A DNA stretch of 64,000 nt. It comes from Parvicella tangerina. GTDB lineage: Bacteria; Bacteroidota; Bacteroidia; Flavobacteriales_D; Parvicellaceae. This document shows, one piece after another, positions 16,810 through 25,876 of the stretch. Both the position numbers and the translations under genes were made by a program. A model generated the notes under the pieces. That model was not told the origin of the DNA. It saw only the letters and a list, made by a program, of their open reading frames with translations, and searched no databases. The stretch spans positions 992,001 to 1,056,000 of the forward strand of contig NZ_OU015584.1 of assembly GCF_907165195.1 (NCBI RefSeq), in the 5' to 3' direction. The stretch's first letter is position 1; every line of letters begins with the position of its first letter.

Positions 16810-16839
16810 TTGGTCAAAAATGATTTAGTCCTACCTTTG
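16810..16839 (+). promoter_or_regulatory. carA promoter (-33 TTG and -7 TACCTTTG)
   Basis: TTG at 16810-16812, 19-bp spacer, TACCTTTG at 16832-16839: a complete Bacteroidota promoter. The -7 box ends only 5 nt before the carA ATG, so a leaderless mRNA is predicted. Confidence 0.7.
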
Positions 16840-16844
16840 TCGAC

Positions 16845-17960
16845 ATGAATCCACAAGATAAAAATGCGGTATTGGTTTTGGCTGACGGTACTGTTTTTTA
16901 TGGTAAATCCTGTGGTGCCGAGGGTACTGCAACGGGAGAAATAGCCTTCAACACCGGTATGACTGGTTATCAAGAAATTTTTACGGATCCTTCTTATTTC
17001 GGACAAATGGTCGTTATGGCATCATCCCACATAGGGAATTATGGTGTGCACGAGGATGAGGTGGAATCTGATTCGATTAAGATCAAAGGTTTGATCGTTA
17101 GAAAGTTTGCTTATCGTCCTTCTAGATACGGAAATAAAATCAGACCGCTTCAAGATTATTTGGTGGAAAATAACGTAGTAGGAATTCGAGACATTGATAC
17201 ACGAGCACTAGTCAGTCATATTCGTGAATTTGGAGCGCAAAATGCCATTATTTCGACAGAAACAGAGAATGTGGATGCCTTGAAAAAACAGGCGACCGAA
17301 ATTCCATCTATGAAAGGAATGGAACTAGCGTCTAAAGTTTCTACGAAAGAAAAGTACACAGTTGGTGAAGGTGGAGAATATAAAGTTGCCTTACTTGATT
17401 TTGGCGTAAAGCAGAATATTATCAGATGTCTTCAAGAAAGAGGTTGTCAAGTGACGGTGTTCCCTTATGATACATCAGCAGAAGAGATTCTATCTGGAGG
17501 GTTTGACGGTGTGCAGTTAAGTAATGGACCTGGAGATCCTGAACCATTGACTGCCGTGGTGGAGAATATTAAGCAGCTAGTTGAAGCGAATATCCCAATT
17601 TTTGGTATCTGCCTAGGGCATCAGTTATTGGCGATCAGTCAGGGGCTGTCAACCGAGAAGATGCATAATGGACACCGAGGGATTAATCATCCGATCAAAA
17701 ACCTGGAAACGGGTAAAGGCGAAATAACTTCGCAAAACCATGGCTTTGTAGTTCGAATGGAAGATGCAGAAAAACATCCTAACATTAAAGTGACACATGT
17801 GCATTTGAATGATGGGACGCTAGCTGGCTTTAGGCTGAATGATAAAAATGCTTTTTCAGTGCAATACCATCCAGAAGCTTCACCAGGACCTTATGATTCG
17901 AGGTATCTGTTCGATAGCTTTATCGAGAATATGAAAGTAAACAAGAAACAATTAGCATAA
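16845..17960 (+). CDS. carA: Carbamoyl-phosphate synthase small subunit
   Basis: A 371-aa glutamine amidotransferase subunit supplying ammonia to CarB for arginine and pyrimidine synthesis. The CarA domain opens with VLADGTVFYGKSCGAEG. The class I amidotransferase domain carries IFGICLGHQLL with the nucleophile Cys, and the C-terminal QYHPEASPGP with the catalytic His-Glu. No carB follows; enolase does. The start fits the family N-terminus, even though the -7 promoter box is just 5 nt upstream. Confidence 0.96.
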   Translation: MNPQDKNAVLVLADGTVFYGKSCGAEGTATGEIAFNTGMTGYQEIFTDPSYFGQMVVMASSHIGNYGVHEDEVESDSIKIKGLIVRKFAYRPSRYGNKIRPLQDYLVENNVVGIRDIDTRALVSHIREFGAQNAIISTETENVDALKKQATEIPSMKGMELASKVSTKEKYTVGEGGEYKVALLDFGVKQNIIRCLQERGCQVTVFPYDTSAEEILSGGFDGVQLSNGPGDPEPLTAVVENIKQLVEANIPIFGICLGHQLLAISQGLSTEKMHNGHRGINHPIKNLETGKGEITSQNHGFVVRMEDAEKHPNIKVTHVHLNDGTLAGFRLNDKNAFSVQYHPEASPGPYDSRYLFDSFIENMKVNKKQLA

Positions 17961-19295
<1,335 letters not shown>

Positions 19296-19320
19296 CAGTT
19301 GAAAAAACATAAACGATTCG

Positions 19321-19358
19321 AACATCCGTTGAGTAATTTCAACGGATGTTTTTGTTTT
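19321..19358 (+). terminator. Intrinsic terminator after eno
   Basis: A perfect 12-bp stem: AACATCCGTTGA (19321-19332), loop GTAATT, TCAACGGATGTT (19339-19350), then TTTGTTTT. The T-rich tail runs into the TTG start of the next gene. Confidence 0.8.
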
Positions 19359-20283
19359 GAAACACTACTTTAGCATACAACTGAAACGGCTTATTCGTTT
19401 TTTTGAGAAGCGTGGGTTTTCTTTAGGGTTAGCAGTAGCTTTAATCCTTGTCTTATTTGTTGGCGGAACCTATTTTTTACATCAAAAAACTCCATACGCT
19501 GCTTGGATCATTTTTGGAATTGTAGTGACCGTATTATTTCCATTAAGTAGTAGGACTAGGTATGACCACCTGCAATTGATTTTCAAATCAACAGAAGTCT
19601 TTAAGGTTCGATTGCTAGAGAACTTACTGATTTCGATTCCTTTTTTGATTTGTATGGGAAGCCTTAACTGGGTGGTAGCTGTGATTACGTTTGTTCCCAT
19701 AACTGTATTGGCGTTTAAAATAAGACATCGAATTTTACCTTTTAGTCTCCCAACTCCGTTTCAAAAGATACCCGTCCACTTTCCATCGGGATTTAGAAAG
19801 TATTTCTTTTTACATTTATTTACGATTCCTCTTGCGGTTTTTGCGATCAGCATTGAGAATTATAATTTGGGGCTTTTCGCAATAATTCTCAACTGGCTAT
19901 TTGTTTTTGGTTATTTCGGAAAGGTAGAGCCGTTGGAGTATGTTTGGATTCATTCAAAAACACCAAAACAGTTTTTAATGACGAAAATAAAAGAAGGTAT
20001 TTTGGGTAGTTCCTTTATTATTGTTCCAATTGCACTGGTCTTCATAGCAGTGGATTTCTCTGTCTGGTATTTTCCGGTGGTCATCTATCTGCTAGGGCTG
20101 ATCAACCTGATTAATTTGATTTTGGCTTCCTATATTTCTTTTCCTGATGAAATGTCTCTTCCTAATGGAATTTTGATTGCAATAACTTTTATGTTACCCC
20201 CTTTAGCCTTAATAGGATTGGGATATTTTTATACGAAGGCTAGCCAAAACTTAAAATTGATACTCAATGATTCGGATAAATAA
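19357..20283 (+). CDS. ABC exporter membrane subunit
   Basis: A 308-aa protein with a cytoplasmic lead (KHYFSIQLKRLIRFFEKRGF) and about eight hydrophobic helices, as in small ABC-2 type permeases. The start appears to be TTG at 19357; there is no in-frame ATG before the membrane segments. The start directly abuts the terminator hairpin after eno, so expression may depend on read-through. It overlaps the ATPase gene by 17 bp, which supports a two-gene exporter. Substrate unknown. Confidence 0.75.
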   Translation: MKHYFSIQLKRLIRFFEKRGFSLGLAVALILVLFVGGTYFLHQKTPYAAWIIFGIVVTVLFPLSSRTRYDHLQLIFKSTEVFKVRLLENLLISIPFLICMGSLNWVVAVITFVPITVLAFKIRHRILPFSLPTPFQKIPVHFPSGFRKYFFLHLFTIPLAVFAISIENYNLGLFAIILNWLFVFGYFGKVEPLEYVWIHSKTPKQFLMTKIKEGILGSSFIIVPIALVFIAVDFSVWYFPVVIYLLGLINLINLILASYISFPDEMSLPNGILIAITFMLPPLALIGLGYFYTKASQNLKLILNDSDK

Positions 20284-20944
20284 ACTGTCGAAGAATTTCG
20301 GAAATAAAGAAGTGCTGAAGTCAATTTCACACGATTTTGAATTGGGTAAAGTTTATGGTATTGTTGGAGAGAATGGAGCTGGAAAAACAACTTTTTTTAG
20401 GTGTATGGCCGGGCTTGAAACTCATGCTGGTGACATTACATCTTCCATAAAGCCGTTAAAGGATTCTTTGGGTTATTTACAAACTGAACCTTACTTCTTT
20501 CCCAGAATTACTGGTAAAGAATATTTGCAATTGTTTGCAAATTCACATGATGAAACAGAAGTTGATTTTGCAAAACAAAACATATTTGATTTACCACTGA
20601 CAAAATACGCTGAAGATTATTCTACAGGGATGAAAAAGAAATTGGCACTTCTTGCTGTTTTGCTACAAAAGAACGAAGTGATTATTCTTGATGAGCCTTT
20701 TAACGGAGTGGATATACACAGTAATTTAGTTATCAAGGAAATAATTGACAAGCTTGGAAAATCAGGAAAGACCATTTTTATATGTTCGCATATCTTCTCA
20801 ACCCTCACAGATGTTTGTGATGAAATCATTTTTATGGATGAAGGGGTTTTTAAAAAGGTCTATCAGTTGAGTGATTATACTCAGTTAGAGGAGGAAATGA
20901 AAAAGAAAACCATACTTGAGTCTGTGGATCGTTTAGATTTGTAG
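20267..20944 (+). CDS. ABC transporter ATP-binding protein
   Basis: A 225-aa ATPase: Walker A GENGAGKTT at 34-42, signature YSTGMKKKLALLA (a degenerate LSGGQ), Walker B VIILDEPFNGVD and the switch His in FICSHIF. It overlaps the permease gene. The pair resembles bacteriocin-, lantibiotic- or drug-type exporters, with no accessory gene to identify the cargo. Confidence 0.88.
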   Translation: MIRINKLSKNFGNKEVLKSISHDFELGKVYGIVGENGAGKTTFFRCMAGLETHAGDITSSIKPLKDSLGYLQTEPYFFPRITGKEYLQLFANSHDETEVDFAKQNIFDLPLTKYAEDYSTGMKKKLALLAVLLQKNEVIILDEPFNGVDIHSNLVIKEIIDKLGKSGKTIFICSHIFSTLTDVCDEIIFMDEGVFKKVYQLSDYTQLEEEMKKKTILESVDRLDL

Positions 20945-21009
20945 ACATGATTGTGACTCTTGTTACACGATTTATTGATATTTGTCATACTTAGTCGATT
21001 TACGTGTGC

Positions 21010-21017
21010 TAAATTTG
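21010..21017 (+). promoter_or_regulatory. Promoter -7 box of the ferredoxin reductase operon
   Basis: TAAATTTG, perfect TAnnTTTG match, 17 nt before the ATG at 21035. A TTTG at 20981-20984 is 25 bp upstream, slightly long for -33. Confidence 0.5.
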
Positions 21018-21034
21018 CTCCATAATTTTTGAGA

Positions 21035-22051
21035 ATGATTACTACAGATATATTGATAATAGGTGCCGGACCTGTGGGGTTGTTTACCGTTTTTGAAGCA
21101 GGATTGTTGAAGTTGAGGTGTCATTTGATCGATGCTTTGCCACAGCCAGGCGGACAGTGTGCAGAGATCTACCCAAAGAAACCGATCTATGATATTCCGG
21201 CTTACCCAGAAGTAATGGCAGGGGATTTGATTGACAATTTGATGAAACAGATCGAACCATTCAAGCCAACATTTACATTGGGTGAGAGTGCGGTAACCAT
21301 TGATGAAACCGAAGATGGGCAATTCATTGTAACAACTGATAAAGGGTCTCAACATAAGGCCCCAGTAGTTGCTATTGCTGGAGGGTTAGGCGTTTTTACA
21401 CCGAGAAAACCTCCAATACCAAATATCACCGAATTTGAAGATAAAGGAATTAAATATATCGTAAAGGACCCTGAAGAATTCAGAGATCAAAAAGTAGTGA
21501 TTTCTGGCGGTGGTGATACCGCTCTTGATTGGACGATCTACTTCGCTGAAGAACTCAATTGTGATGTAACCATGGTGCATCGTTCAGAAAGTTTTAGAGC
21601 ACACTTAGATTCTGTTCAGAAAGTGATGAATATGGCTGAGTCGGGTAAGTTAAAGTTGATGGTCAATTCAGAGGTTAAAGCGTTGAATGGAAACGGTAAG
21701 CTGGATGAGGTTGTGATCAAAACAAAGGCAGGGGAAGTATTCAATGAAAAGGTGGATACCTGGTTGCCATTGTTTGGCTTAACTCCTAAGTTAGGACCAA
21801 TTGCTGATTGGGGACTCGAGATAGAGAAAGGAGCAATCAAAGTAGATAATGCTACAGATTACCGAACGAACCGAGAAGGAATCTACGCTATTGGTGATGT
21901 GAATACTTATCCTGGTAAACTAAAGTTGATCCTTTGTGGATTCCATGAGGCCACGATTATGGTGCAAAGTGCATTTAAGAGAATTCATCCGAATAAGAAC
22001 AACGTGTTAAAATACACCACTGTGAATGGTGTGCATGGCTTTGAAGAATGA
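21035..22051 (+). CDS. Thioredoxin reductase-like ferredoxin-NADP(+) reductase
   Basis: A 338-aa flavoprotein; ATG at 21035 chosen over an in-frame TTG two codons earlier. FAD-binding IIGAGPVGLF near 8-17, PGGQCAEIYPKKPIYDIPA, NADPH-binding ISGGGDTALDW and the C-terminal GIYAIGDVNTYPG. The thioredoxin reductase CxxC is absent, as in the YumC-type FNR class. Coupling by a 4-bp overlap to a [2Fe-2S] ferredoxin supports NADPH-ferredoxin electron transfer. The final electron acceptor is unknown. Confidence 0.9.
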   Translation: MITTDILIIGAGPVGLFTVFEAGLLKLRCHLIDALPQPGGQCAEIYPKKPIYDIPAYPEVMAGDLIDNLMKQIEPFKPTFTLGESAVTIDETEDGQFIVTTDKGSQHKAPVVAIAGGLGVFTPRKPPIPNITEFEDKGIKYIVKDPEEFRDQKVVISGGGDTALDWTIYFAEELNCDVTMVHRSESFRAHLDSVQKVMNMAESGKLKLMVNSEVKALNGNGKLDEVVIKTKAGEVFNEKVDTWLPLFGLTPKLGPIADWGLEIEKGAIKVDNATDYRTNREGIYAIGDVNTYPGKLKLILCGFHEATIMVQSAFKRIHPNKNNVLKYTTVNGVHGFEE

Positions 22052-22383
22052 CAGAAGACGGAATAATACAGGTCACGGTCATTGATCGTGAAGGCGTAGA
22101 GCATGTTCTCGAGGCGCCCACAGATATGAATATGAACATCATGGAACTCTGCAAAAGCTATGAGTTGCCTGTTCTAGGAACTTGCGGTGGAATGGCCATG
22201 TGCGCTTCTTGTCAGATCTATGTGGAGAATGATAAAGTTTCCTTAGAAAGAAATGACGATGAACAAGCGATGTTGGATGAAGCTTGGTATGTGGAAGATA
22301 ACAGTCGTTTGGGGTGTCAGATTCATCTAGCTCCAGAACATGATGGCTTGGTAGTAAGGTTGGCACCTAGTGATGATTTTTAG
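22048..22383 (+). CDS. [2Fe-2S] ferredoxin, adrenodoxin type
   Basis: A 111-aa protein with the Cys spacing C46-x5-C52-x2-C55 in TCGGMAMCASC and a fourth Cys in RLGCQI near 92, the adrenodoxin/ISC-type cluster ligands. It overlaps the reductase gene by ATGA and forms an electron-transfer pair with it. The 3' end overlaps the convergent MFS gene by 4 bp. It could feed a P450, a dioxygenase or Fe-S assembly; no such partner is adjacent. Confidence 0.92.
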   Translation: MTEDGIIQVTVIDREGVEHVLEAPTDMNMNIMELCKSYELPVLGTCGGMAMCASCQIYVENDKVSLERNDDEQAMLDEAWYVEDNSRLGCQIHLAPEHDGLVVRLAPSDDF

Positions 22384-23597
22384 GTTATCTTCTCCGTTTT
22401 CATAATCAACTGCTGATACCAGACGATTGCGACAAGGTACAAAATAATCGTTATTGAGAAAACCCCATAAAACGGAACGCCTTTATCCCGTAGAGCGCCA
22501 AAAACAAGTGAAGAAAAAACAAAACTTCCATTCCAAATAAGCGCCATTAAGGATGCAGTTACTTCATGATCGTCTTTGTCTACATATTTCATGATCACTT
22601 CTGTGGTGAGGGGTTGAGCGATATTCATTAAAGGCTGCCGTAAGATATAAGCTCCCAGAGCTGCAAACAAGGCCCAATTCCAATCATTGTAGAAATCCAT
22701 TAGCGCTAGAGTGACAAGGCATAGTACAGATAACGATTGTGTTACTGGGATACTATACTTCATACCGTACTTGTTTTTGATGCTCGGAGCAAACAGAATC
22801 AAGGCAAATACCAACCCATAGGCAAGGAAACTAAACCCAGAGTAGTCATCATATTTCAAGTGAAAAGTTCCTTCAAAATATAACGGTATAAATGGGACGC
22901 TCATGCCAGCACCGACCGCAATGATGAATGTTGGAGTCAGGGCATAACCGATTCGACTCCAGTTCGAAGAACCAAAGAAATTTTTAAAAGTTATTCTGTC
23001 TACTTTTTCAGGGACGTGTTCATCCTTTATTCTAAAAGCAAAGAAGGCTCCTATAAAACTAATTAAGACCATAAAGATCAAACAGTTTTTATGATCAAAG
23101 ATTAAGGGAAAGCTGTTCGATAATAAAAAAATAAAAAGACCGCTAGTCACTGCCCCAAAACTCCAAGTTGAATATGCAAGAGAAATAGAGTTAGACAATT
23201 TGGTGGTACTTGCATTTCGCATGATAAAGGGAATCTTTGGAATTTCTGCAAGACTAAAGGCTACCCCCCATAATAGAAATGAAATGTGAATGCCCCAAAA
23301 TGATTTAATTTCAATGAAGTAGATAGCAATCAAGGTAAACAAAGGAAGACTGACAGAGGCAATCTTAAAGTAGTTAGCCAAGGGTTTGCCCTTGATATAA
23401 AGTCCAAAAGGTAAACTGATAAACAATACACCGAGAAAACGAGAGGCAAAGAAGCTTGCATTCTCACCGTCACTAAAACCCTTGCTTCTCAAGTAGAGTA
23501 GGAGCAGAACCATAAGGGCTCCATTGATGAGTTGAAGTGCAGCTTCAGAAAGAATTACATTCCAGATCTTTCGATGAATATTTTTGAATCCGAGCAC
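22380..23597 (-). CDS. MFS transporter
   Basis: A 405-aa membrane protein with about twelve helices and a GTG start. SYAxWSFGAVTSGLF and the central loop FRIKDEHVPEKVD fit the major facilitator superfamily. An odd trait is the INGALMVLLLLYLRSKGFSD start of helix 1, as in sugar and drug permeases of the YfkF/YqgE class. Substrate cannot be predicted. Confidence 0.8.
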   Translation of the reverse strand: MLGFKNIHRKIWNVILSEAALQLINGALMVLLLLYLRSKGFSDGENASFFASRFLGVLFISLPFGLYIKGKPLANYFKIASVSLPLFTLIAIYFIEIKSFWGIHISFLLWGVAFSLAEIPKIPFIMRNASTTKLSNSISLAYSTWSFGAVTSGLFIFLLSNSFPLIFDHKNCLIFMVLISFIGAFFAFRIKDEHVPEKVDRITFKNFFGSSNWSRIGYALTPTFIIAVGAGMSVPFIPLYFEGTFHLKYDDYSGFSFLAYGLVFALILFAPSIKNKYGMKYSIPVTQSLSVLCLVTLALMDFYNDWNWALFAALGAYILRQPLMNIAQPLTTEVIMKYVDKDDHEVTASLMALIWNGSFVFSSLVFGALRDKGVPFYGVFSITIILYLVAIVWYQQLIMKTEKIT

Positions 23598-23676
23598 CTA
23601 TTCTAAAAGCGTTAACTATATTCTTATCTTTACGAAAAGAAAACTGAAAGCAAATTAACTACTAATAACCGAATCC

Positions 23677-25875
23677 TTGAAGGTATTCCTTGTCATATTT
23701 CTCTCAGTCTGCAGTTATCTTTCAATTGCTCAAAGTCATTTAGTGGACACCACTGATTTCAATCAGTTGACTACATTTGAAAGAGAGTTAATAGAAGAGT
23801 ATACCCCCAAAATTCGTGAGGAAAAGGATGATAGTGCTAAGCTCGTACTCATTAATGAACTGTACATGCAGTTCAATGATAATGATGTCTGGATCTTGTA
23901 TACAGAATTAATGAAACCAATTCTTGATCATTATCTTGAAACTAAAGGGAGAACAGCGTTCTACATACAAAAACTCCATGATTACTATAATGATTGTGCC
24001 TATTACTATGGGTATAAAAACGATCTTCAAACTCAGGTAGCGTATAATAAAAAGGCCTATGAATTAGCAAAGGAACTCGGAGATAATGCTAAAATTGCTT
24101 ATCACATGAATGCAATTGCGGCCTATTATCACCTCATCGGAAAGTTTGATCTTGCCGTATCTAACTTTAATGAAGCACTTGAAGTTTTTGAGAGTCAACA
24201 AGATACTTCTTCCATGATCACGTTGATGGGGAATCTTGCTTTTATGTATTATGAGCAGGGACAATACGATGATGCTATGGGACTCTATAAGAAGGCTGAG
24301 AAACTTGCAAGAGCAACGAATAGACGAAGTCATCTAGCTCATATTCTTGGTAACCTTTCGCTCGTTTATTTTCAACAAGAAGACTACGAGAAGACAGCAG
24401 CAGCCATTGATACAGCACTTAAGATCAGAGAGCAGTTAGGGGAAATGGTAAGCTATTACCTAACGTTGAATAATTATGCTGCCATGCTCAGAAAGCAGAA
24501 AAAGTACGATGTAGCCATTGATACGATTCATTCCATAATACGTGGAAGAATCAAACTTGAAGTCTGGGATGACTTGAGCTACTCTTACTACTCATTGGCA
24601 ATGATTTTTAACGACCTTGAGCAGTACGATAGTGCTTTAGTTTATGGAAACAAATCGATGTATTTAGCAAAACAAATCAATTACCCAACTTTGCTTAAAG
24701 ATGCGGGAAGAGCTTTGTACATGGCTTATGAAGGCTTGAACAATGGCGATTCCGCATTCAAGTATTATAAGCTGCATATTGAAATGAAAGATAGCCTATA
24801 CAATGAAAAAAATGTAAACGCAGCTATTAAGAATAAATTGAGTAGTGATTTTGAAAAACAAGCAGCGGCTGATAGTGTTGCTCATGCTAAGGAACAAGAA
24901 ATAAACGAAGCAGAAATTGATCGCCAGCACGCAGAGATTAGGGCAAAGAACACCATGCAGTATGGCTTAATCATTGGCCTCTTATTAGTAGTTGTTTTTG
25001 CCGTATTTATGTACAACCGATTCAAGCTGACTCAAAAGCAAAAGTCGATTATTGAAAAGCAGAAAGAGGTAGTTGAAGACCAGAAGAAAGTTGTTGAACA
25101 CCAAAAGGAAGTGGTGGAAGAAAAAAATAAAGAAATTACAGACTCTATCAATTATGCAAAAAGAATTCAGGAAGCCATCCTTCCATCTCGCTATTCGTTG
25201 GTAGATAACCTAAAAAATGGTTTTGTACTTTTTAAGCCAAAAGACGTTGTGTCTGGAGATTTCTACTGGTTGGAGAACAAAGGTGAAAGTATTTATTTTG
25301 CCGCTGCGGATTGTACAGGTCATGGGGTTCCTGGAGCAATGGTTAGTGTGGTCTGTAGTAATGCGCTTTCGAAATCACTCTTAGAAGAACAAATCACAGA
25401 CCCTGGAAAACTCCTGGGTAGGACACGAGAATTAATTATTCAGCGGTTCGCAAAAAGTGGTGAAGATGTGAAAGACGGGATGGATGTATCTCTCTGCAAG
25501 CTGACGGGAAACAAGTTGTACTGGGCAGGGGCAAATAATCCGTTGTGGATCATTAGAAATGGGGAGGATGCCATCACTGAGGTAAAGGCGAATAAACAGC
25601 CTGTTGGTTTATATGCAGACCCTAAGCCATTTGATACGCATGAATTTGAACTGAATAAAGGAGATACCATTTATATCTTTTCAGATGGATTTCAAGATCA
25701 GTTTGGTGGAGAAAAAGGAAAAAAACTGAAGACAGGGAATTTCAAGAAGTTGCTAATTTCAAACAATTCGCTCTCGATGGATGAAGTCAAAGGGAAGTTA
25801 GAAGACTTTTTCTTTGAATGGAAAGGAGAATTTGAGCAAGTGGATGATGTATGTGTAATTGGTGTTAGAATATAA
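23677..25875 (+). CDS. TPR sensor with SpoIIE/PP2C phosphatase domain
   Basis: A 732-aa protein starting at TTG. A signal peptide (1-19, ending SIAQS), a TPR array near 130-380 (LGNLAFMYYEQGQYDDAMGLYKKAEKLA), one membrane helix near 427-446, a coiled coil with repeated KQKEVVE units, then a SpoIIE-type PP2C phosphatase from ~500. The latter has KDVVSGDFYW, AADCTGHGVPGAMVS and FSDGFQDQFGGEKG. The layout suggests an exported TPR sensor controlling a cytoplasmic Ser/Thr phosphatase, as in partner-switching systems. No STAS antagonist or kinase gene is nearby. It is tandemly duplicated. Confidence 0.88.
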   Translation: MKVFLVIFLSVCSYLSIAQSHLVDTTDFNQLTTFERELIEEYTPKIREEKDDSAKLVLINELYMQFNDNDVWILYTELMKPILDHYLETKGRTAFYIQKLHDYYNDCAYYYGYKNDLQTQVAYNKKAYELAKELGDNAKIAYHMNAIAAYYHLIGKFDLAVSNFNEALEVFESQQDTSSMITLMGNLAFMYYEQGQYDDAMGLYKKAEKLARATNRRSHLAHILGNLSLVYFQQEDYEKTAAAIDTALKIREQLGEMVSYYLTLNNYAAMLRKQKKYDVAIDTIHSIIRGRIKLEVWDDLSYSYYSLAMIFNDLEQYDSALVYGNKSMYLAKQINYPTLLKDAGRALYMAYEGLNNGDSAFKYYKLHIEMKDSLYNEKNVNAAIKNKLSSDFEKQAAADSVAHAKEQEINEAEIDRQHAEIRAKNTMQYGLIIGLLLVVVFAVFMYNRFKLTQKQKSIIEKQKEVVEDQKKVVEHQKEVVEEKNKEITDSINYAKRIQEAILPSRYSLVDNLKNGFVLFKPKDVVSGDFYWLENKGESIYFAAADCTGHGVPGAMVSVVCSNALSKSLLEEQITDPGKLLGRTRELIIQRFAKSGEDVKDGMDVSLCKLTGNKLYWAGANNPLWIIRNGEDAITEVKANKQPVGLYADPKPFDTHEFELNKGDTIYIFSDGFQDQFGGEKGKKLKTGNFKKLLISNNSLSMDEVKGKLEDFFFEWKGEFEQVDDVCVIGVRI

Positions 25876-25876
25876 A

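Noticed and set aside
16670-16844. AACAATT and AATTGTT upstream of carA as an operator.
   Set aside because: The arms are more than 25 bp apart in AT-rich DNA, which is expected by chance.
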